Counted from the stretch's first letter, positions 17,641 through 26,817 are shown. The stretch is 64,000 nucleotides of DNA from Bradyrhizobium sp. MOS002 (GCF_003020115.1 NZ_PYFX01000001.1:248001-312000); one strand, 5' to 3'. Numbers and translations are program-made. Notes: generated by a model not told the origin, from the letters alone.

Positions 17641-19137
17641 TCAGCCCGTCTTGATCCACACCGCCTTCACGTTGAGATATTCCTCGACGTGCTGCTTGCC
17701 GGATTCGCGGCCGTAGCCGCTCATCTTGTAGCCGCCGAACGGCACGGCCGGGTCCATCGCTTGGTAGCAGTTCACCCACACCGAGCCGGCACGCAGGCGC
17801 TTCGCGACCGCATGCGCCTTGCTGACGTCGCGCGTCCACAGGCCTGAACCGAGGCCGAACGTGGTGGCGTTGGCACGCTTGACCAGCTCGTCCATGTCCT
17901 TGAACGCGATCGCGGAGATGACGGGACCAAAAATCTCCTCCTGCGCAATCCGCATGTTGTCCTGGACGCCCGCGAACACTGTCGGCGAGACGAAGAAGCC
18001 CTTTGCAAGCGCGCCTTCGGTGACACGGCCACCGCCGGCGAGCGCCCGCGCGCCTTCCTTCTGTCCGATATCGAGATAGCTGGTGACGCGCTCGAGCTGC
18101 TGTTCGGACACCAGCGGTCCGATCTGGGTGTTGGGATCGAGGCCGTTGCCCACTTGCAGCTTCTTGCCGAACTCAGCAACACGGCCGACAAATTCCTCAT
18201 AGATCGACTGCTCGACGAACAGCCGGGTGCCGGCGCTGCAGATTTGCCCCGAATTGGCGAACACCGCCATCGCGGCGCCCGGCACGGCCGCATCGAGATC
18301 CGCATCCGCGAACACGATGTCCGGCGACTTGCCGCCGAGCTCGAGCGAGACACGCTTGAGGTTGCCGGCCGAGGCGCGGATAATCGACTGGCCCGTAACA
18401 TGCGAGCCGGTGAAGGCAACCTTGTCGACGTCGTGGTGCGAGGCCAGCGCCGCGCCCGCGGTCTCGCCATAGCCGGGAACCACGTTGATGACGCCGGGCG
18501 GAACACCTGCTTCCATCGCGAGCTCGGCGATGCGCAGCGAGGTCAGCGGCGCCTCTTCGGCCGGCTTGAGCACGACGGTGCAGCCGGTCGCGATCGCCGG
18601 ACCGATCTTCCAGATCGTCGCGGTCAGCGGACCATTCCAGGGAATGATGGCGCCGACGACGCCGATCGGCTCCTTCAGCGTGTAGGAGAAGATTTCGCCG
18701 GGCAGCGAGTTCTCGATGGTCTCGCCGTGGATCGCGGTGGTCTGGCCGGCATAATAGCGCAGCATGCCGACGGCGCGCAGGCGATAGGCGCGGGTACGGC
18801 TCAGCGGCGCGCCCATGTCGAGCGTATCGAGCTGCGACAATTCGTCGAAATTTTTCTCGACGAGGTCGGCAAGCTTCAGAAGCAGGTTCTGCCGCTCGAA
18901 CGGCTTGACCTTGCTCCAGGGCCCTTCGAAGGCGCGGCGGGCGGCAGCAACTGCGCGGTCGATATCTTCCTTGTCACCCTCCGCCACGGTTGCGAGCAGC
19001 TCGCCGGTCGCGGGGTTGTGGGTCTCGAAGCGCTTGCCTGAGGCAGCATCGATCCACTTCCCGTCGATCAGCATCTGCTTGTAGGACCCGTTGGCGAACG
19101 GATGGCGCGTGATCGGAATAGCCTGCGACACAGCCAT
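17641..19137 (-). CDS. NAD(P)-dependent aldehyde dehydrogenase
   Basis: 498 residues from the ATG at 19137, which has AGGGAG seven bases upstream; a TTG six codons earlier is less likely. ALDH superfamily motifs are complete: IIPWNGPL, VLKPAEEAPLTS, LELGGKSPDIVF (general base Glu), ANSGQICSAGTRLFV (catalytic Cys) and EEIFGPVISAI. The sequence is nearest the betaine/phenylacetaldehyde/vanillin-type group that oxidises aldehydes to acids. It is divergent from the SDR gene, suggesting an alcohol-aldehyde-acid sequence. Substrate unknown. Confidence 0.93.
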   Translation of the reverse strand: MAVSQAIPITRHPFANGSYKQMLIDGKWIDAASGKRFETHNPATGELLATVAEGDKEDIDRAVAAARRAFEGPWSKVKPFERQNLLLKLADLVEKNFDELSQLDTLDMGAPLSRTRAYRLRAVGMLRYYAGQTTAIHGETIENSLPGEIFSYTLKEPIGVVGAIIPWNGPLTATIWKIGPAIATGCTVVLKPAEEAPLTSLRIAELAMEAGVPPGVINVVPGYGETAGAALASHHDVDKVAFTGSHVTGQSIIRASAGNLKRVSLELGGKSPDIVFADADLDAAVPGAAMAVFANSGQICSAGTRLFVEQSIYEEFVGRVAEFGKKLQVGNGLDPNTQIGPLVSEQQLERVTSYLDIGQKEGARALAGGGRVTEGALAKGFFVSPTVFAGVQDNMRIAQEEIFGPVISAIAFKDMDELVKRANATTFGLGSGLWTRDVSKAHAVAKRLRAGSVWVNCYQAMDPAVPFGGYKMSGYGRESGKQHVEEYLNVKAVWIKTG

Positions 19138-19334
19138 GGCTGAACTCCCTGTCAAATGATTGATTGGTTCGATCTGGGCGGGATCGTTAGGTCGATAGAA
19201 TACTGCGATGCCGGAGGGGCGTAAAGGAGAGGCGTAAAGTCGGCGCGGAACGAAGACCTCCCATGCCGACTTGTGCAGGGTCGCGCGAGCGCCATGTTAT
19301 AGCTCGACCGACCCCCTTCCCCCGGAGACGATCC

Positions 19335-20180
19335 ATGCCGCACCCCGCCATCGTCAAAGACAATGTTGCCGTGATCACCGGCGGTGCGTCCGGCATCGGA
19401 TTCGCCGCCGCTTTGGCCTTCGCACGCGACGGCATGAAGGTGTGTATCGCCGATGTTGATCAGGCGCGGCTGGCGGAAGCCGCAACAAAACTCTCATCCG
19501 TCTCGTCCGCCACACATGTGATGACCTTCGCGATTGACGTCAGCAAGGCCGAGAGCGTGACGGAACTGGAGCGCGCCGTGCGCGAGCGCTTCGGCGGCAC
19601 CGACATCCTCATGAACAATGCGGGCATCCAGCCCGGCAGCACGCTGTTCGGCGAGCCCGACAACTGGCAGCGCATCATCGGCGTCAATATGTGGGGTATC
19701 ATCAACGGCGCGCGCATCTTCGCGCCCAACATGATCGCGCGCGGCAAGGCCGGCCTCATCATCAACACCGGCTCGAAACAGGGCATCACCACTCCGCCCG
19801 GCGATCCCGCATACAACGTCTCCAAGGCCGGCGTGAAGGCTTTTACCGAAGCGCTCCAGCACGAGCTGCGCAACACCAGGGATTGCCGCGTCACCGCGCA
19901 TCTGCTGATTCCCGGCTTCGTCTTTACGGGCCTTACCGCGAAGGGCCGGACAGAGAAGCCGGCCAGCGCCTGGACGGCCGAGCAGACCGTGAATTTCATG
20001 CTGACCCGACTCGAGGCCGGTGATTTCTACATCCTGTGCCCGGACAACGACGTCCCGCGCGCGCTCGACGAAAAGCGCATGCTGTGGGCCGCCGGCGACA
20101 TCGTGGAGAACCGCCCGCCGCTGTCACGCTGGCATCCGGACCATGCGGATGCATTCGCGAAGTTCGTGAAGGGAGAGTAG
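19335..20180 (+). CDS. Short-chain dehydrogenase/reductase (classical SDR)
   Basis: 281 residues from the ATG preceded by GGAGA. The Rossmann glycine motif TGGASGIG is at residues 15-22, the NNAG structural motif follows, and the catalytic set is Ser in INTGSKQG and Tyr-x3-Lys in YNVSKAG. The cofactor loop ends in Asp (CIADVDQ), favouring NAD over NADP. It is divergent from the aldehyde dehydrogenase. The C-terminal ~40 residues (ILCPDNDVPRALDEKR) are typical of the SDR subgroup in rhizobia with no fixed substrate. Confidence 0.9.
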   Translation: MPHPAIVKDNVAVITGGASGIGFAAALAFARDGMKVCIADVDQARLAEAATKLSSVSSATHVMTFAIDVSKAESVTELERAVRERFGGTDILMNNAGIQPGSTLFGEPDNWQRIIGVNMWGIINGARIFAPNMIARGKAGLIINTGSKQGITTPPGDPAYNVSKAGVKAFTEALQHELRNTRDCRVTAHLLIPGFVFTGLTAKGRTEKPASAWTAEQTVNFMLTRLEAGDFYILCPDNDVPRALDEKRMLWAAGDIVENRPPLSRWHPDHADAFAKFVKGE

Positions 20181-20184
20181 TTGA

Positions 20185-20288
20185 TCCTCATGGTGAGGAG
20201 CGCGGAACGCGCGTCTCGAACCATGCAGGCCGGCTGGGGCCTCGATCCTTCGAGACGCCCGCTTCCAGCAGGCGCCTCAGGATGAGGA
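20185..20288. repeat. Palindromic intergenic repeat, family C, copy 1
   Basis: Runs from TCCTCATGGTGAGGAGCGCG to GCGCCTCAGGATGAGGATC, with inner arms GCGTCTCGAACCATG and CTTCGAGACGCC. The related copy at 55703-55811 is in the opposite orientation. Confidence 0.85.
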
Positions 20289-20305
20289 TCTACACAGGGG
20301 GCGCT

Positions 20306-20512
20306 CTACAGCGTCTCTTGCTGATGCCCGCAATTCTTGCAGGCGAACTTGATGCGGGTCTGGCCCTTTGGCGCCTGCACACGGTTCGGGGCACCGCATT
20401 TACCGCAAACGGCCTCGATCCGGGTATCGCCCTGCTTGATGACGACGGTTTTCTTTTCCATCGATTCGCGGATCAGGCGCTCGGCCTCCTCACGCAGGGA
20501 TTGTTTCGACAA
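20306..20512 (-). CDS. Small zinc-ribbon protein
   Basis: 68 residues starting at a TTG with GGAG upstream. The N-terminal half is a charged helix (SLREEAERLIRESMEKKTVV); the C-terminal half holds two CxxC knuckles, VCGKCGAPN and FACKNCGHQ, 20 residues apart, which should bind one zinc. Proteins of this size and build may bind nucleic acid or a protein partner. No function can be assigned. Confidence 0.75.
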   Translation of the reverse strand: MSKQSLREEAERLIRESMEKKTVVIKQGDTRIEAVCGKCGAPNRVQAPKGQTRIKFACKNCGHQQETL

Positions 20513-20584
20513 AGCTCGTCTCCGCCATAAATGCGGGGCGAGGCTTATCCCACCTGCGGCGGAATCACAATCCGAAACGACTGC

Positions 20585-20998
20585 TCAGACCTCGACAATC
20601 ACGTAGCTGTCCTCGACATGCACCGGAAAGGTCTCGGCAACATACGGACCTTTCTGGAGTTCCTCGCCGCGCTCCACAGCGACCGGATATGACCTTATCT
20701 TGACGCGCTTCGGGTCGAACCAGGATTGGCCATTGCGCATGTCGAACTCCCAGCCATGCCAGGGACAGCGCAGCATCTCGCCGACGCGCGAGCGCTGATA
20801 GATACCCGGCTCGGGCGAGGTCAGCCGCGCCACACAGGCCGCTTTCTCCAGCGGCGCGCCTTCGTGCGGGCAGCGGTTCAGCAACGCGAAGAACTCGCCA
20901 TTGACGTGGAACACGACGATGTCGCGGCCGGCGACATCGACGACCTTGTTGCCGCCGGGTGGGATCTCCGAGATGGACGCGACGATGTGACGGGCCAT
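20585..20998 (-). CDS. Rieske [2Fe-2S] ferredoxin-type protein
   Basis: 137 residues. The two halves of the Rieske site are CPHEGAPLE (Cys43, His45) and CPWHGWEFD (Cys78, His81). The gap between them is about 32 residues, roughly twice that of most dioxygenase ferredoxins, so the loop is extended. No disulfide cysteines of the respiratory type are evident. The gene follows two amidohydrolase genes on the same strand (15 bp gap), so it is likely to be the electron donor or a redox subunit in their pathway. Confidence 0.88.
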   Translation of the reverse strand: MARHIVASISEIPPGGNKVVDVAGRDIVVFHVNGEFFALLNRCPHEGAPLEKAACVARLTSPEPGIYQRSRVGEMLRCPWHGWEFDMRNGQSWFDPKRVKIRSYPVAVERGEELQKGPYVAETFPVHVEDSYVIVEV

Positions 20999-21013
20999 AC
21001 CGTGCGGACCTTC

Positions 21014-22126
21014 TCAGAACTTGTAGACGGCGCGGGCATTGCTGCTGAAGATCTTGGTCCGCTCGGCTTCAGTGAGCGGCGTCTTGAAGGCGAAGCGCGG
21101 ATCGTCGAAATCCCAGTGTGGATAGTCTGACGAGAACAAGAGACGATCGATGCCGACCCATTCGATCAGCGACCGCAGGTGCCGGGCTTCGTCAGGTTCG
21201 TCGATCGGTTGCGTCGTGAACCAGAAGTGCTCGCGGACGTATTCCGACGGCCTGCGCTTGAGATGCGGCACCTCGCTGCGGAACCGCTCGAAGTGCTGAT
21301 CCATCCGCCACACCGCAGACGGGATCCAGCCGAAGCCGCCCTCGATGAAGACGAACTTCAATTTTGGAAAGCGCTCCGGCACGCCCTCGATGACGAGACT
21401 GGCAAGCTGCGCCGCAATGGTGTGCGCGTTGGACTGGTGCTCCTCGACATAATAGGACGGCCAGCCGCCACCGGTCGGCGCATGCCCGCCATAGCCGCCG
21501 ACATGGATGCCGAGCGGCAGGTCCAACGCCTCGGCACGTTCGTAGATGGGCCAATAGCGGCGGCGACCGAGCGGCTCGTTGGCACGCGGCGAGACGTTGA
21601 TCTGAACGTATTCGCCGATCTTCGCGCAGCGTTCGATCTCGGCAATGGCGAGATCGACGCCGTCCTGTCCCACCAGAATCGAAGCCTTCAGGCGCGGGTC
21701 GCGATGCGACCAGAACGCCAGCTGCCAGTCGTTGATGGCGCGCTGGATCGCGGCGCCGAATTCGAGGTTCTGCTGCGAAAAGATGAAGAGATCGAGCACC
21801 TGCAAAATCCCGAACTCGACGTCCAGCGGATCGAGATGCTGCTTCTGCATGAAGGCGAGATCCGAGCCGGGCGGCCCGCCCGTCGGCGGCCAGGCATCGC
21901 GGCGCGCGATCAGCGGCGAAGAGCGCGGATAGGGCGTTGTAAACAGATAGGGCGTGCGCAGATGGCTGCCATATTCCTTCAGATGCTGCTGCCACCGCTT
22001 TGGCAGGAAATCGTTGAGGTCGTCGGACGAGTGCAGGCTTGGATGGACGTCGCAATCGACGATGCGCAGCCGCGAGGCGGCAGGCTTCTCGTCTTCCCGC
22101 AGCGGGCGGTCGATGACCTCACTCAT
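21014..22126 (-). CDS. Amidohydrolase-2 family metal-dependent hydrolase (ACMSD-like)
   Basis: 370 residues from an ATG preceded by GGAGG. The strand-1 metal motif appears as RIVDCDVHPS and the strand-8 Asp as LLFSSDYPHWDFDD, both typical of Amidohydro_2 proteins such as ACMSD and LigW-type decarboxylases. LGIHVGG supplies a further His ligand. The enzyme probably performs a metal-dependent decarboxylation or hydrolysis of an aromatic or lactone intermediate. It sits between a paralogue (14 bp away) and the Rieske gene. Confidence 0.88.
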   Translation of the reverse strand: MSEVIDRPLREDEKPAASRLRIVDCDVHPSLHSSDDLNDFLPKRWQQHLKEYGSHLRTPYLFTTPYPRSSPLIARRDAWPPTGGPPGSDLAFMQKQHLDPLDVEFGILQVLDLFIFSQQNLEFGAAIQRAINDWQLAFWSHRDPRLKASILVGQDGVDLAIAEIERCAKIGEYVQINVSPRANEPLGRRRYWPIYERAEALDLPLGIHVGGYGGHAPTGGGWPSYYVEEHQSNAHTIAAQLASLVIEGVPERFPKLKFVFIEGGFGWIPSAVWRMDQHFERFRSEVPHLKRRPSEYVREHFWFTTQPIDEPDEARHLRSLIEWVGIDRLLFSSDYPHWDFDDPRFAFKTPLTEAERTKIFSSNARAVYKF

Positions 22127-22140
22127 GCGAACCTCCAAAG

Positions 22141-23205
22141 TCAATTGGCGAGCGACAGCCGCGGAAACGTCTCCAGCGGGTTGTCGACGCACATCTTCGA
22201 GATGATGCTGTTCGGCAGGTTCGGCGGTATCGGATCGTCGCCGTCAAACTGCCAGTGGGGATAGTCGGACGCGAACAGGAACATCTTTTCGGAGCCGATC
22301 TGGTCGATGATGTCCTCGACGCTTTTGGCATCGCCCGGCGCATCGAACGGCTGCATTGTGACGCGAAAATTGTCGCGAATGATCGCAGCCGGCTCGCGCT
22401 CGACCCAAGGCACCTCGACGCGCACCCCTCGCCAGGTCTTGTTGGCGCGCCACATGAAGGCCGGCAGCCAGCTCACGCCGGATTCCATCAGCACGACCCT
22501 GAGGTTCGGAAACTTGCCGAATACGCCCTCATAGATCAGGCTCAGGATCTGCGCCTGAAATGCCTGTGCCTCGACGAAGTAATATTCGTAGCGGTGCGAC
22601 GGCCAGCCGGCCGAGCTCGGCGCCTGCCGATATTGCGTGCCGGCGTGGATCGCGAGCGGCAGCTTGTACTTTTCCGCGAGCCGATAAACCGGCCAGAAAT
22701 GCCGCCGCCCCAGCAGCGTCTCGCCCTGCGCCAGCACCAGGATCGAGACGAAGCGGTTATCGCCGGCGCGGCGCTCGATCTCCTCGATCGCCAGATCCGG
22801 GTCCTGCATCGGCACCACGATCGAGGCCCGCAAGCGCGGATCGCGCGACAGCCACTCAGTTGCGATCCAGTCGTTGATCGCCTTGCAGAAGTCGGCCGCC
22901 ATGTAGGGGTCGAACACGGCCTGCGCGCCATAGAGCACGTTGAGGATCGCGTGGCTGGCACCCAATTGCTCGAATGCGCCCTTCTGCACCATCGCCAGAT
23001 CGGAACCAGGCTTCGTGCCATTGACCGGCCGCCAATCGGCACGGCCCGCCAGCGGCATGCTCGGTGGATAGGAGGTGAGATCGAGCCCGTCGATGGCCCG
23101 GCTCACCACCTGCTCTTTCCAGTGATCGCTGAGATAGGGCAGCAGCGTCGTGCGCGTGCCACCAACCGCCGGGTGGATGTCGCAGTCGATCCGCGTCACC
23201 GCCAT
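22141..23205 (-). CDS. Amidohydrolase-2 family metal-dependent hydrolase (paralogue of the next gene)
   Basis: 354 residues from the ATG at 23205; an in-frame extension to 23325 is low-complexity. Motifs parallel the downstream gene: TRIDCDIHPAV, LAIHAGTQYRQ, LMESGVSWLP and FLFASDYPHWQFDGD. The two proteins are clearly paralogous but diverged. This gene leads a three-gene minus-strand unit (amidohydrolase, amidohydrolase, Rieske protein). Two related subunits might form one enzyme or act on successive intermediates. Confidence 0.88.
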   Translation of the reverse strand: MAVTRIDCDIHPAVGGTRTTLLPYLSDHWKEQVVSRAIDGLDLTSYPPSMPLAGRADWRPVNGTKPGSDLAMVQKGAFEQLGASHAILNVLYGAQAVFDPYMAADFCKAINDWIATEWLSRDPRLRASIVVPMQDPDLAIEEIERRAGDNRFVSILVLAQGETLLGRRHFWPVYRLAEKYKLPLAIHAGTQYRQAPSSAGWPSHRYEYYFVEAQAFQAQILSLIYEGVFGKFPNLRVVLMESGVSWLPAFMWRANKTWRGVRVEVPWVEREPAAIIRDNFRVTMQPFDAPGDAKSVEDIIDQIGSEKMFLFASDYPHWQFDGDDPIPPNLPNSIISKMCVDNPLETFPRLSLAN

Positions 23206-23434
23206 GAGCTTCCTCGCCAAGATATTATAAGCACATCTTTTTGGCGGCATTCTTTGTGTGCCGCTCGCGCAGAGTGCTCCGACCGCCGCGGCTGCGCAAG
23301 GGCGCACGCCCGCGCGATCCGTCATGGCTCGGTTGCATTTCGCAGGCGCGAAATGAGGTTTGGCGGATGCGCTCCGGCGCGCAAAGCAGCGGAGCGACTT
23401 GCTCCGCTGCTTCCTTGCGCAATTGCTATGCCCA

Positions 23435-23710
23435 TCAAGCCGCCTTGGAGACTTCCATCAGCAGACGTTCCGCCTTGGCATCCTCGATGCGGTTCACCAT
23501 CCGGCTGCTTTCATGATTGTCGCGGACCGTCTTGGTCAGGGTGATGCAAGTCTGGATCAGCATGACGATGCCCATGGTGAGATAACCCTTCATCCAGAGG
23601 TCGATCGGGAGGAAGAAGATGCCGATCGCGATGAGGAAGGCGGAGGCTGCGAAGGACACGTAAGTGAAAGTCACCCAGGCGCCGCTGTGGGGCTGGCCAT
23701 TCTGGTTCAC
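23435..23710 (-). CDS. YiaA/YiaB-family two-helix inner-membrane protein
   Basis: 91 residues from a GTG start. Two hydrophobic helices, about residues 12-36 (WVTFTYVSFAASAFLIAIGI) and 43-62 (YLTMGIVMLIQTCITLTKTV), are joined by a short turn, followed by a charged cytoplasmic tail (RDNHESSRMVNRIEDAKAER). This matches the YiaAB two-helix domain. It lies 40 bp after the PspA-like gene on the same strand and is probably in its operon, so a role in membrane stress is inferred. Confidence 0.82.
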   Translation of the reverse strand: MNQNGQPHSGAWVTFTYVSFAASAFLIAIGIFFLPIDLWMKGYLTMGIVMLIQTCITLTKTVRDNHESSRMVNRIEDAKAERLLMEVSKAA

Positions 23711-23750
23711 GATGGTCTCCTGTTGGTTCGAATGATGATGGGGTTTGGGA

Positions 23751-24446
23751 TCAGACAGTCGGCGTGCGCTTGGACTTCAACCGCGCCAGCACGTCGTCCG
23801 CGGTCGTCTTGAGCCGGGGGCCAAAACCCTGCTCGGCGAGTTTTTCGGCGGTGGCGAGCGGACCGGTGGCCGCATCGAGCTCGATCAGCGCGTCGTCGGC
23901 GGCCTGGGCTTCCATCTGCCGCTCACGAAGACGCCTCAAAGTGGTCTCCGCCTCCGGCAGCGTGGATTCGTAGGGGCGTGCCGCCTCGATGCCGCTGCGG
24001 CGAAGCGAGCGCACCGCTTCCGAAGCACGGGCGACGCGGCGACCGCGATCGAGCTCGGTGATGCGGGCCTGCGCGCTTGCGACGTGCCGCTTCAGCCTGA
24101 TGATCTCGGTTGCGAACAAGGCGCGTGCCGTCAGCGCCGCATCGCGATCGGCCTCAAGGCCCGCGATGGCCTCGGCGGCATCGTTGGCGAGATCCTCGCG
24201 GCCGCCGTCGAGCGCCGCAACCGCGCGGGTCTCGAGATCGGCGATGCGGGCGACGGTCGCCTCGAGCTTGCGGCCTTCCTGCTGGTCCTGTGCAATCGCC
24301 AGCGCCAGGGTCCGTTTGCCCCGCTCGACGGCGGCTGCCGCGTCGCGCATCTGTTGATCGAGGATCAGAAGGGCTGTCCGGTCCTCCAGCTCCTCGCCGG
24401 CGGCAGCCACGCTGCCGCGGAAAAGTGTCACTACGGTCTTGAACAT
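23751..24446 (-). CDS. PspA/IM30-family coiled-coil protein
   Basis: 231 residues from the ATG beginning MFKTVVTLFRGSVAAAGEEL, which follows a GGGAG site. The N-terminal amphipathic helix, the LEDRTALLILDQQMRDAAAA segment and the long uninterrupted coiled coil are those of PspA/IM30, which polymerises on damaged inner membrane. No PspF, PspB or PspC genes are near. A TetR regulator is divergent instead and three palindromes lie in the shared region. A YiaAB membrane protein follows in the same direction. Confidence 0.85.
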   Translation of the reverse strand: MFKTVVTLFRGSVAAAGEELEDRTALLILDQQMRDAAAAVERGKRTLALAIAQDQQEGRKLEATVARIADLETRAVAALDGGREDLANDAAEAIAGLEADRDAALTARALFATEIIRLKRHVASAQARITELDRGRRVARASEAVRSLRRSGIEAARPYESTLPEAETTLRRLRERQMEAQAADDALIELDAATGPLATAEKLAEQGFGPRLKTTADDVLARLKSKRTPTV

Positions 24447-24462
24447 CTGAAGCTCCCTGTTA

Positions 24463-24533
24463 TGAGCGTTGCTCACAGATGGTTTGTAGCAAGAAGCTTG
24501 AACATCGTTCAATAAATATTTGAGCAACGCTCA
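24463..24533. promoter_or_regulatory. Three TetR-type operator palindromes
   Basis: Three copies of a 13-bp dyad occur between the pspA-like and tetR starts: TGAGC-GTT-GCTCA at 24463-24475, TGAAC-ATC-GTTCA at 24499-24511 and TGAGC-AAC-GCTCA at 24521-24533. Centres are 36 and 22 bp apart. The outer copies flank both translation starts and the third is in the tetR leader, so one repressor could silence both genes and itself. Confidence 0.75.
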
Positions 24534-24549
24534 TAAATTTGGTTTGCAG

Positions 24550-25158
24550 ATGACTAAGCCTTTGGAACGCCGGGAGAAACTGCGATCAGATTTGATCCTG
24601 GCGGCCGAAAAAATGATCGCCGACAGGGGATTGGCGGGCCTAAAAACCCGCGATCTCGCCCGCGAGATCGGCTGCGCCAACGGCGCGGTCTACAATCTCG
24701 TCGCCGATGTCGACGAGCTGATCCTGCGCGTGGGCTCGCGCACTTTGCTTCGGCTCGACCAGGCCCTCAGCACAGCGGAAAGCGCGGGCGAGCCGTCGCT
24801 ACAGGAGACCCTGGTCCGCATCGCCCTCGCCTATTGCGATTTCGCCGCGGAAAATCTCGAACTGTGGCGCGCCCTGTTCGAGCACCGCATGGAAGCCGAC
24901 AAGCTCCTCCCCGACTGGTCGATCGACGACCAGCTCCAGCTGTTCCGCCACGTATACGAGCCTCTGGCCGCGCTGTTTCCAAAACGCAGCCGAGAAGAGC
25001 TCGGCATCACCGCGCGCAGCCTGTTCTCGGCGGTGCATGGCATGGTGGCGCTCGGACTGGAGCAGAAGCTGGTCGCGGTACCGCTGCCGGCGCTTCGGAA
25101 GGAAATCGCGGGCCTGGTGCGCGCGATGATTGACGGGCTGATCGCGCGGGCGGCGTAG
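24550..25158 (+). CDS. TetR-family transcriptional regulator
   Basis: 202 residues from the ATG at 24550. A TTG ten codons upstream is possible, but it lies inside an operator palindrome. The N-terminal helix-turn-helix spans about residues 10-58 (ILAAEKMIADRGLAGLKTRD, then IGCANGAVYNLVADVDELIL). The C-terminal part is a TetR_C-type ligand domain (YCDFAAENLELWRALFEHRM). It is divergent from the pspA-like gene with three matching palindromes between, so it is very probably its repressor. Its ligand is unknown. Confidence 0.9.
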   Translation: MTKPLERREKLRSDLILAAEKMIADRGLAGLKTRDLAREIGCANGAVYNLVADVDELILRVGSRTLLRLDQALSTAESAGEPSLQETLVRIALAYCDFAAENLELWRALFEHRMEADKLLPDWSIDDQLQLFRHVYEPLAALFPKRSREELGITARSLFSAVHGMVALGLEQKLVAVPLPALRKEIAGLVRAMIDGLIARAA

Positions 25159-25267
25159 AGGCCGGGAGAGCACAGCTCAACTGTCGGCGCCTGACTAAAA
25201 TTTCACCTGTCGCATCGCATGCAGCACGCTTAGCTTCGCGAGGTTCACGCCTCTCTCAGGAGCCTTC

Positions 25268-26722
25268 ATGCCCCTCCTCATCCGCGGCGGCACAGTCGTC
25301 AATCATGATCATTCGCGCCGCGCGGACGTGCTGATCGACGGCGAGACCATCGTCGCGGTTGGGCCGTCGCTCGATGCACCGACGGGCAGCGAGATCATCG
25401 AGGCCGGCGGCGCCTACGTCATCCCGGGCGGCATCGATCCGCACACCCATCTCGAAATGCCGTTCATGGGCACCGTCACCGCCGACGATTTCGAATCGGG
25501 AACCAAGGCAGCGCTGGCCGGCGGCACCACCATGGTGGTGGATTTCTGCCTGCCCGATCCCGGCCAGTCGATGCTCGGGGCCTATCAGGAGTGGCGGCAC
25601 AAATCCGAGAAGGCGGCCTCCGACTACGGCTTCCACATGGCGGTAACGTCGTGGTCGAAGCAGATCCATGACGAGATGGAGACCGTGGTCAAAACCTACG
25701 GCATCAACACCTTCAAGCACTTCATGGCCTACAAGGGTGCGCTGATGGTGAACGACGACGAGCTCTACAACTCGTTCGCCCGCTGCGCCCATCTCGGCGC
25801 CATGCCGGTCGTGCATGCGGAGAACGGCGACGTCGTCGCCCTGATGCAGGAGGCGCTGATCGCGCGCGGCGTCACCGGGCCCGAGGGACACGCCTACTCG
25901 CGGCCACCGGAGGTCGAGGGCGAAGCCACCAACCGCGCCATCATGATCGCCGACATGACGGGCACACCGGTCTACATCGTGCACACGAGCTGCCGCGAAG
26001 CGCATGAGGCGATCGCGCGGGCACGTGCGGCGGGCAAGCGCGTCTATGGCGAGCCGTTGATCCAGCATTTGCTGCTCGACGCCGGTGAATATCAGAACGA
26101 GGATTGGGATCATTCTGCGCAGCGTGTGATGTCGCCGCCGTTCCGCGACAGGTCGCATCAGGATAGTCTTTGGGCCGGTCTGCAAGCCGGCTCGCTGCAG
26201 GTGGTCGCGACCGACCACTGCGCCTTCACCACCGAGCAGAAGCGGTTCGGGCGCGCCGATTTCAGGAAGATCCCGAACGGCACCGGCGGCCTCGAAGATC
26301 GCCTCGCGCTGCTGTGGACTGCCGGTGTCGCTACGGGGCGGCTGACGAAAGAGGAATTCGTCGCGGTGACCTCGGCGAACATCGCCCGCATCCTCAACAT
26401 CTATCCGCGCAAGGGTGCGGTCGCCGTCGACTCGGACGCGGATGTCGTGGTTTGGGATCCCAAGGCGAGTAAGACCATCAGCGCGAAGCGGCAGATGAGC
26501 CGGATCGATTACAACGTGTTCGAGGGCTTTTCCTGCACCGGCGGACCGGCGGCGACGTTGTCGCGCGGCCGCGTCGTCTGGAAGGATGGCGATCTCCGAG
26601 CCGAGGCCGGCGACGGCCATTATGTCGAGCGCCCGGCGTTCTCACCCGTGCATGTCGCCAATTCCACCTGGAAAGAGCTGACCGCCCCGCGTGCCGTGAG
26701 CCGCGGAGCGGTGACGCCGTAG
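25268..26722 (+). CDS. Dihydropyrimidinase / D-hydantoinase
   Basis: 484 residues. Metal-site motifs of the cyclic amidohydrolases are complete: DPHTHLEMPFMG (His59, His61), the carboxylated lysine in NTFKHFMAYKG (Lys150), VVHAENGD (His183), VYIVHTSC and VATDHCAFT (Asp). The length and the TFKHFMAYKG motif fit dihydropyrimidinase of reductive pyrimidine catabolism (dihydrouracil to N-carbamoyl-beta-alanine) or a hydantoinase. Neither dihydropyrimidine dehydrogenase nor beta-ureidopropionase genes lie next to it. A binding-protein gene follows 95 bp downstream. Confidence 0.92.
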   Translation: MPLLIRGGTVVNHDHSRRADVLIDGETIVAVGPSLDAPTGSEIIEAGGAYVIPGGIDPHTHLEMPFMGTVTADDFESGTKAALAGGTTMVVDFCLPDPGQSMLGAYQEWRHKSEKAASDYGFHMAVTSWSKQIHDEMETVVKTYGINTFKHFMAYKGALMVNDDELYNSFARCAHLGAMPVVHAENGDVVALMQEALIARGVTGPEGHAYSRPPEVEGEATNRAIMIADMTGTPVYIVHTSCREAHEAIARARAAGKRVYGEPLIQHLLLDAGEYQNEDWDHSAQRVMSPPFRDRSHQDSLWAGLQAGSLQVVATDHCAFTTEQKRFGRADFRKIPNGTGGLEDRLALLWTAGVATGRLTKEEFVAVTSANIARILNIYPRKGAVAVDSDADVVVWDPKASKTISAKRQMSRIDYNVFEGFSCTGGPAATLSRGRVVWKDGDLRAEAGDGHYVERPAFSPVHVANSTWKELTAPRAVSRGAVTP

Positions 26723-26817
26723 GATTTAGGTCCGCCCAGGATGTGACGCCGTGAAGCGCGGCCGATGGCATGCGCCTTGCCTCTTTATGGTGCAAATCTC
26801 TCAAGAGTGAGGCACCC

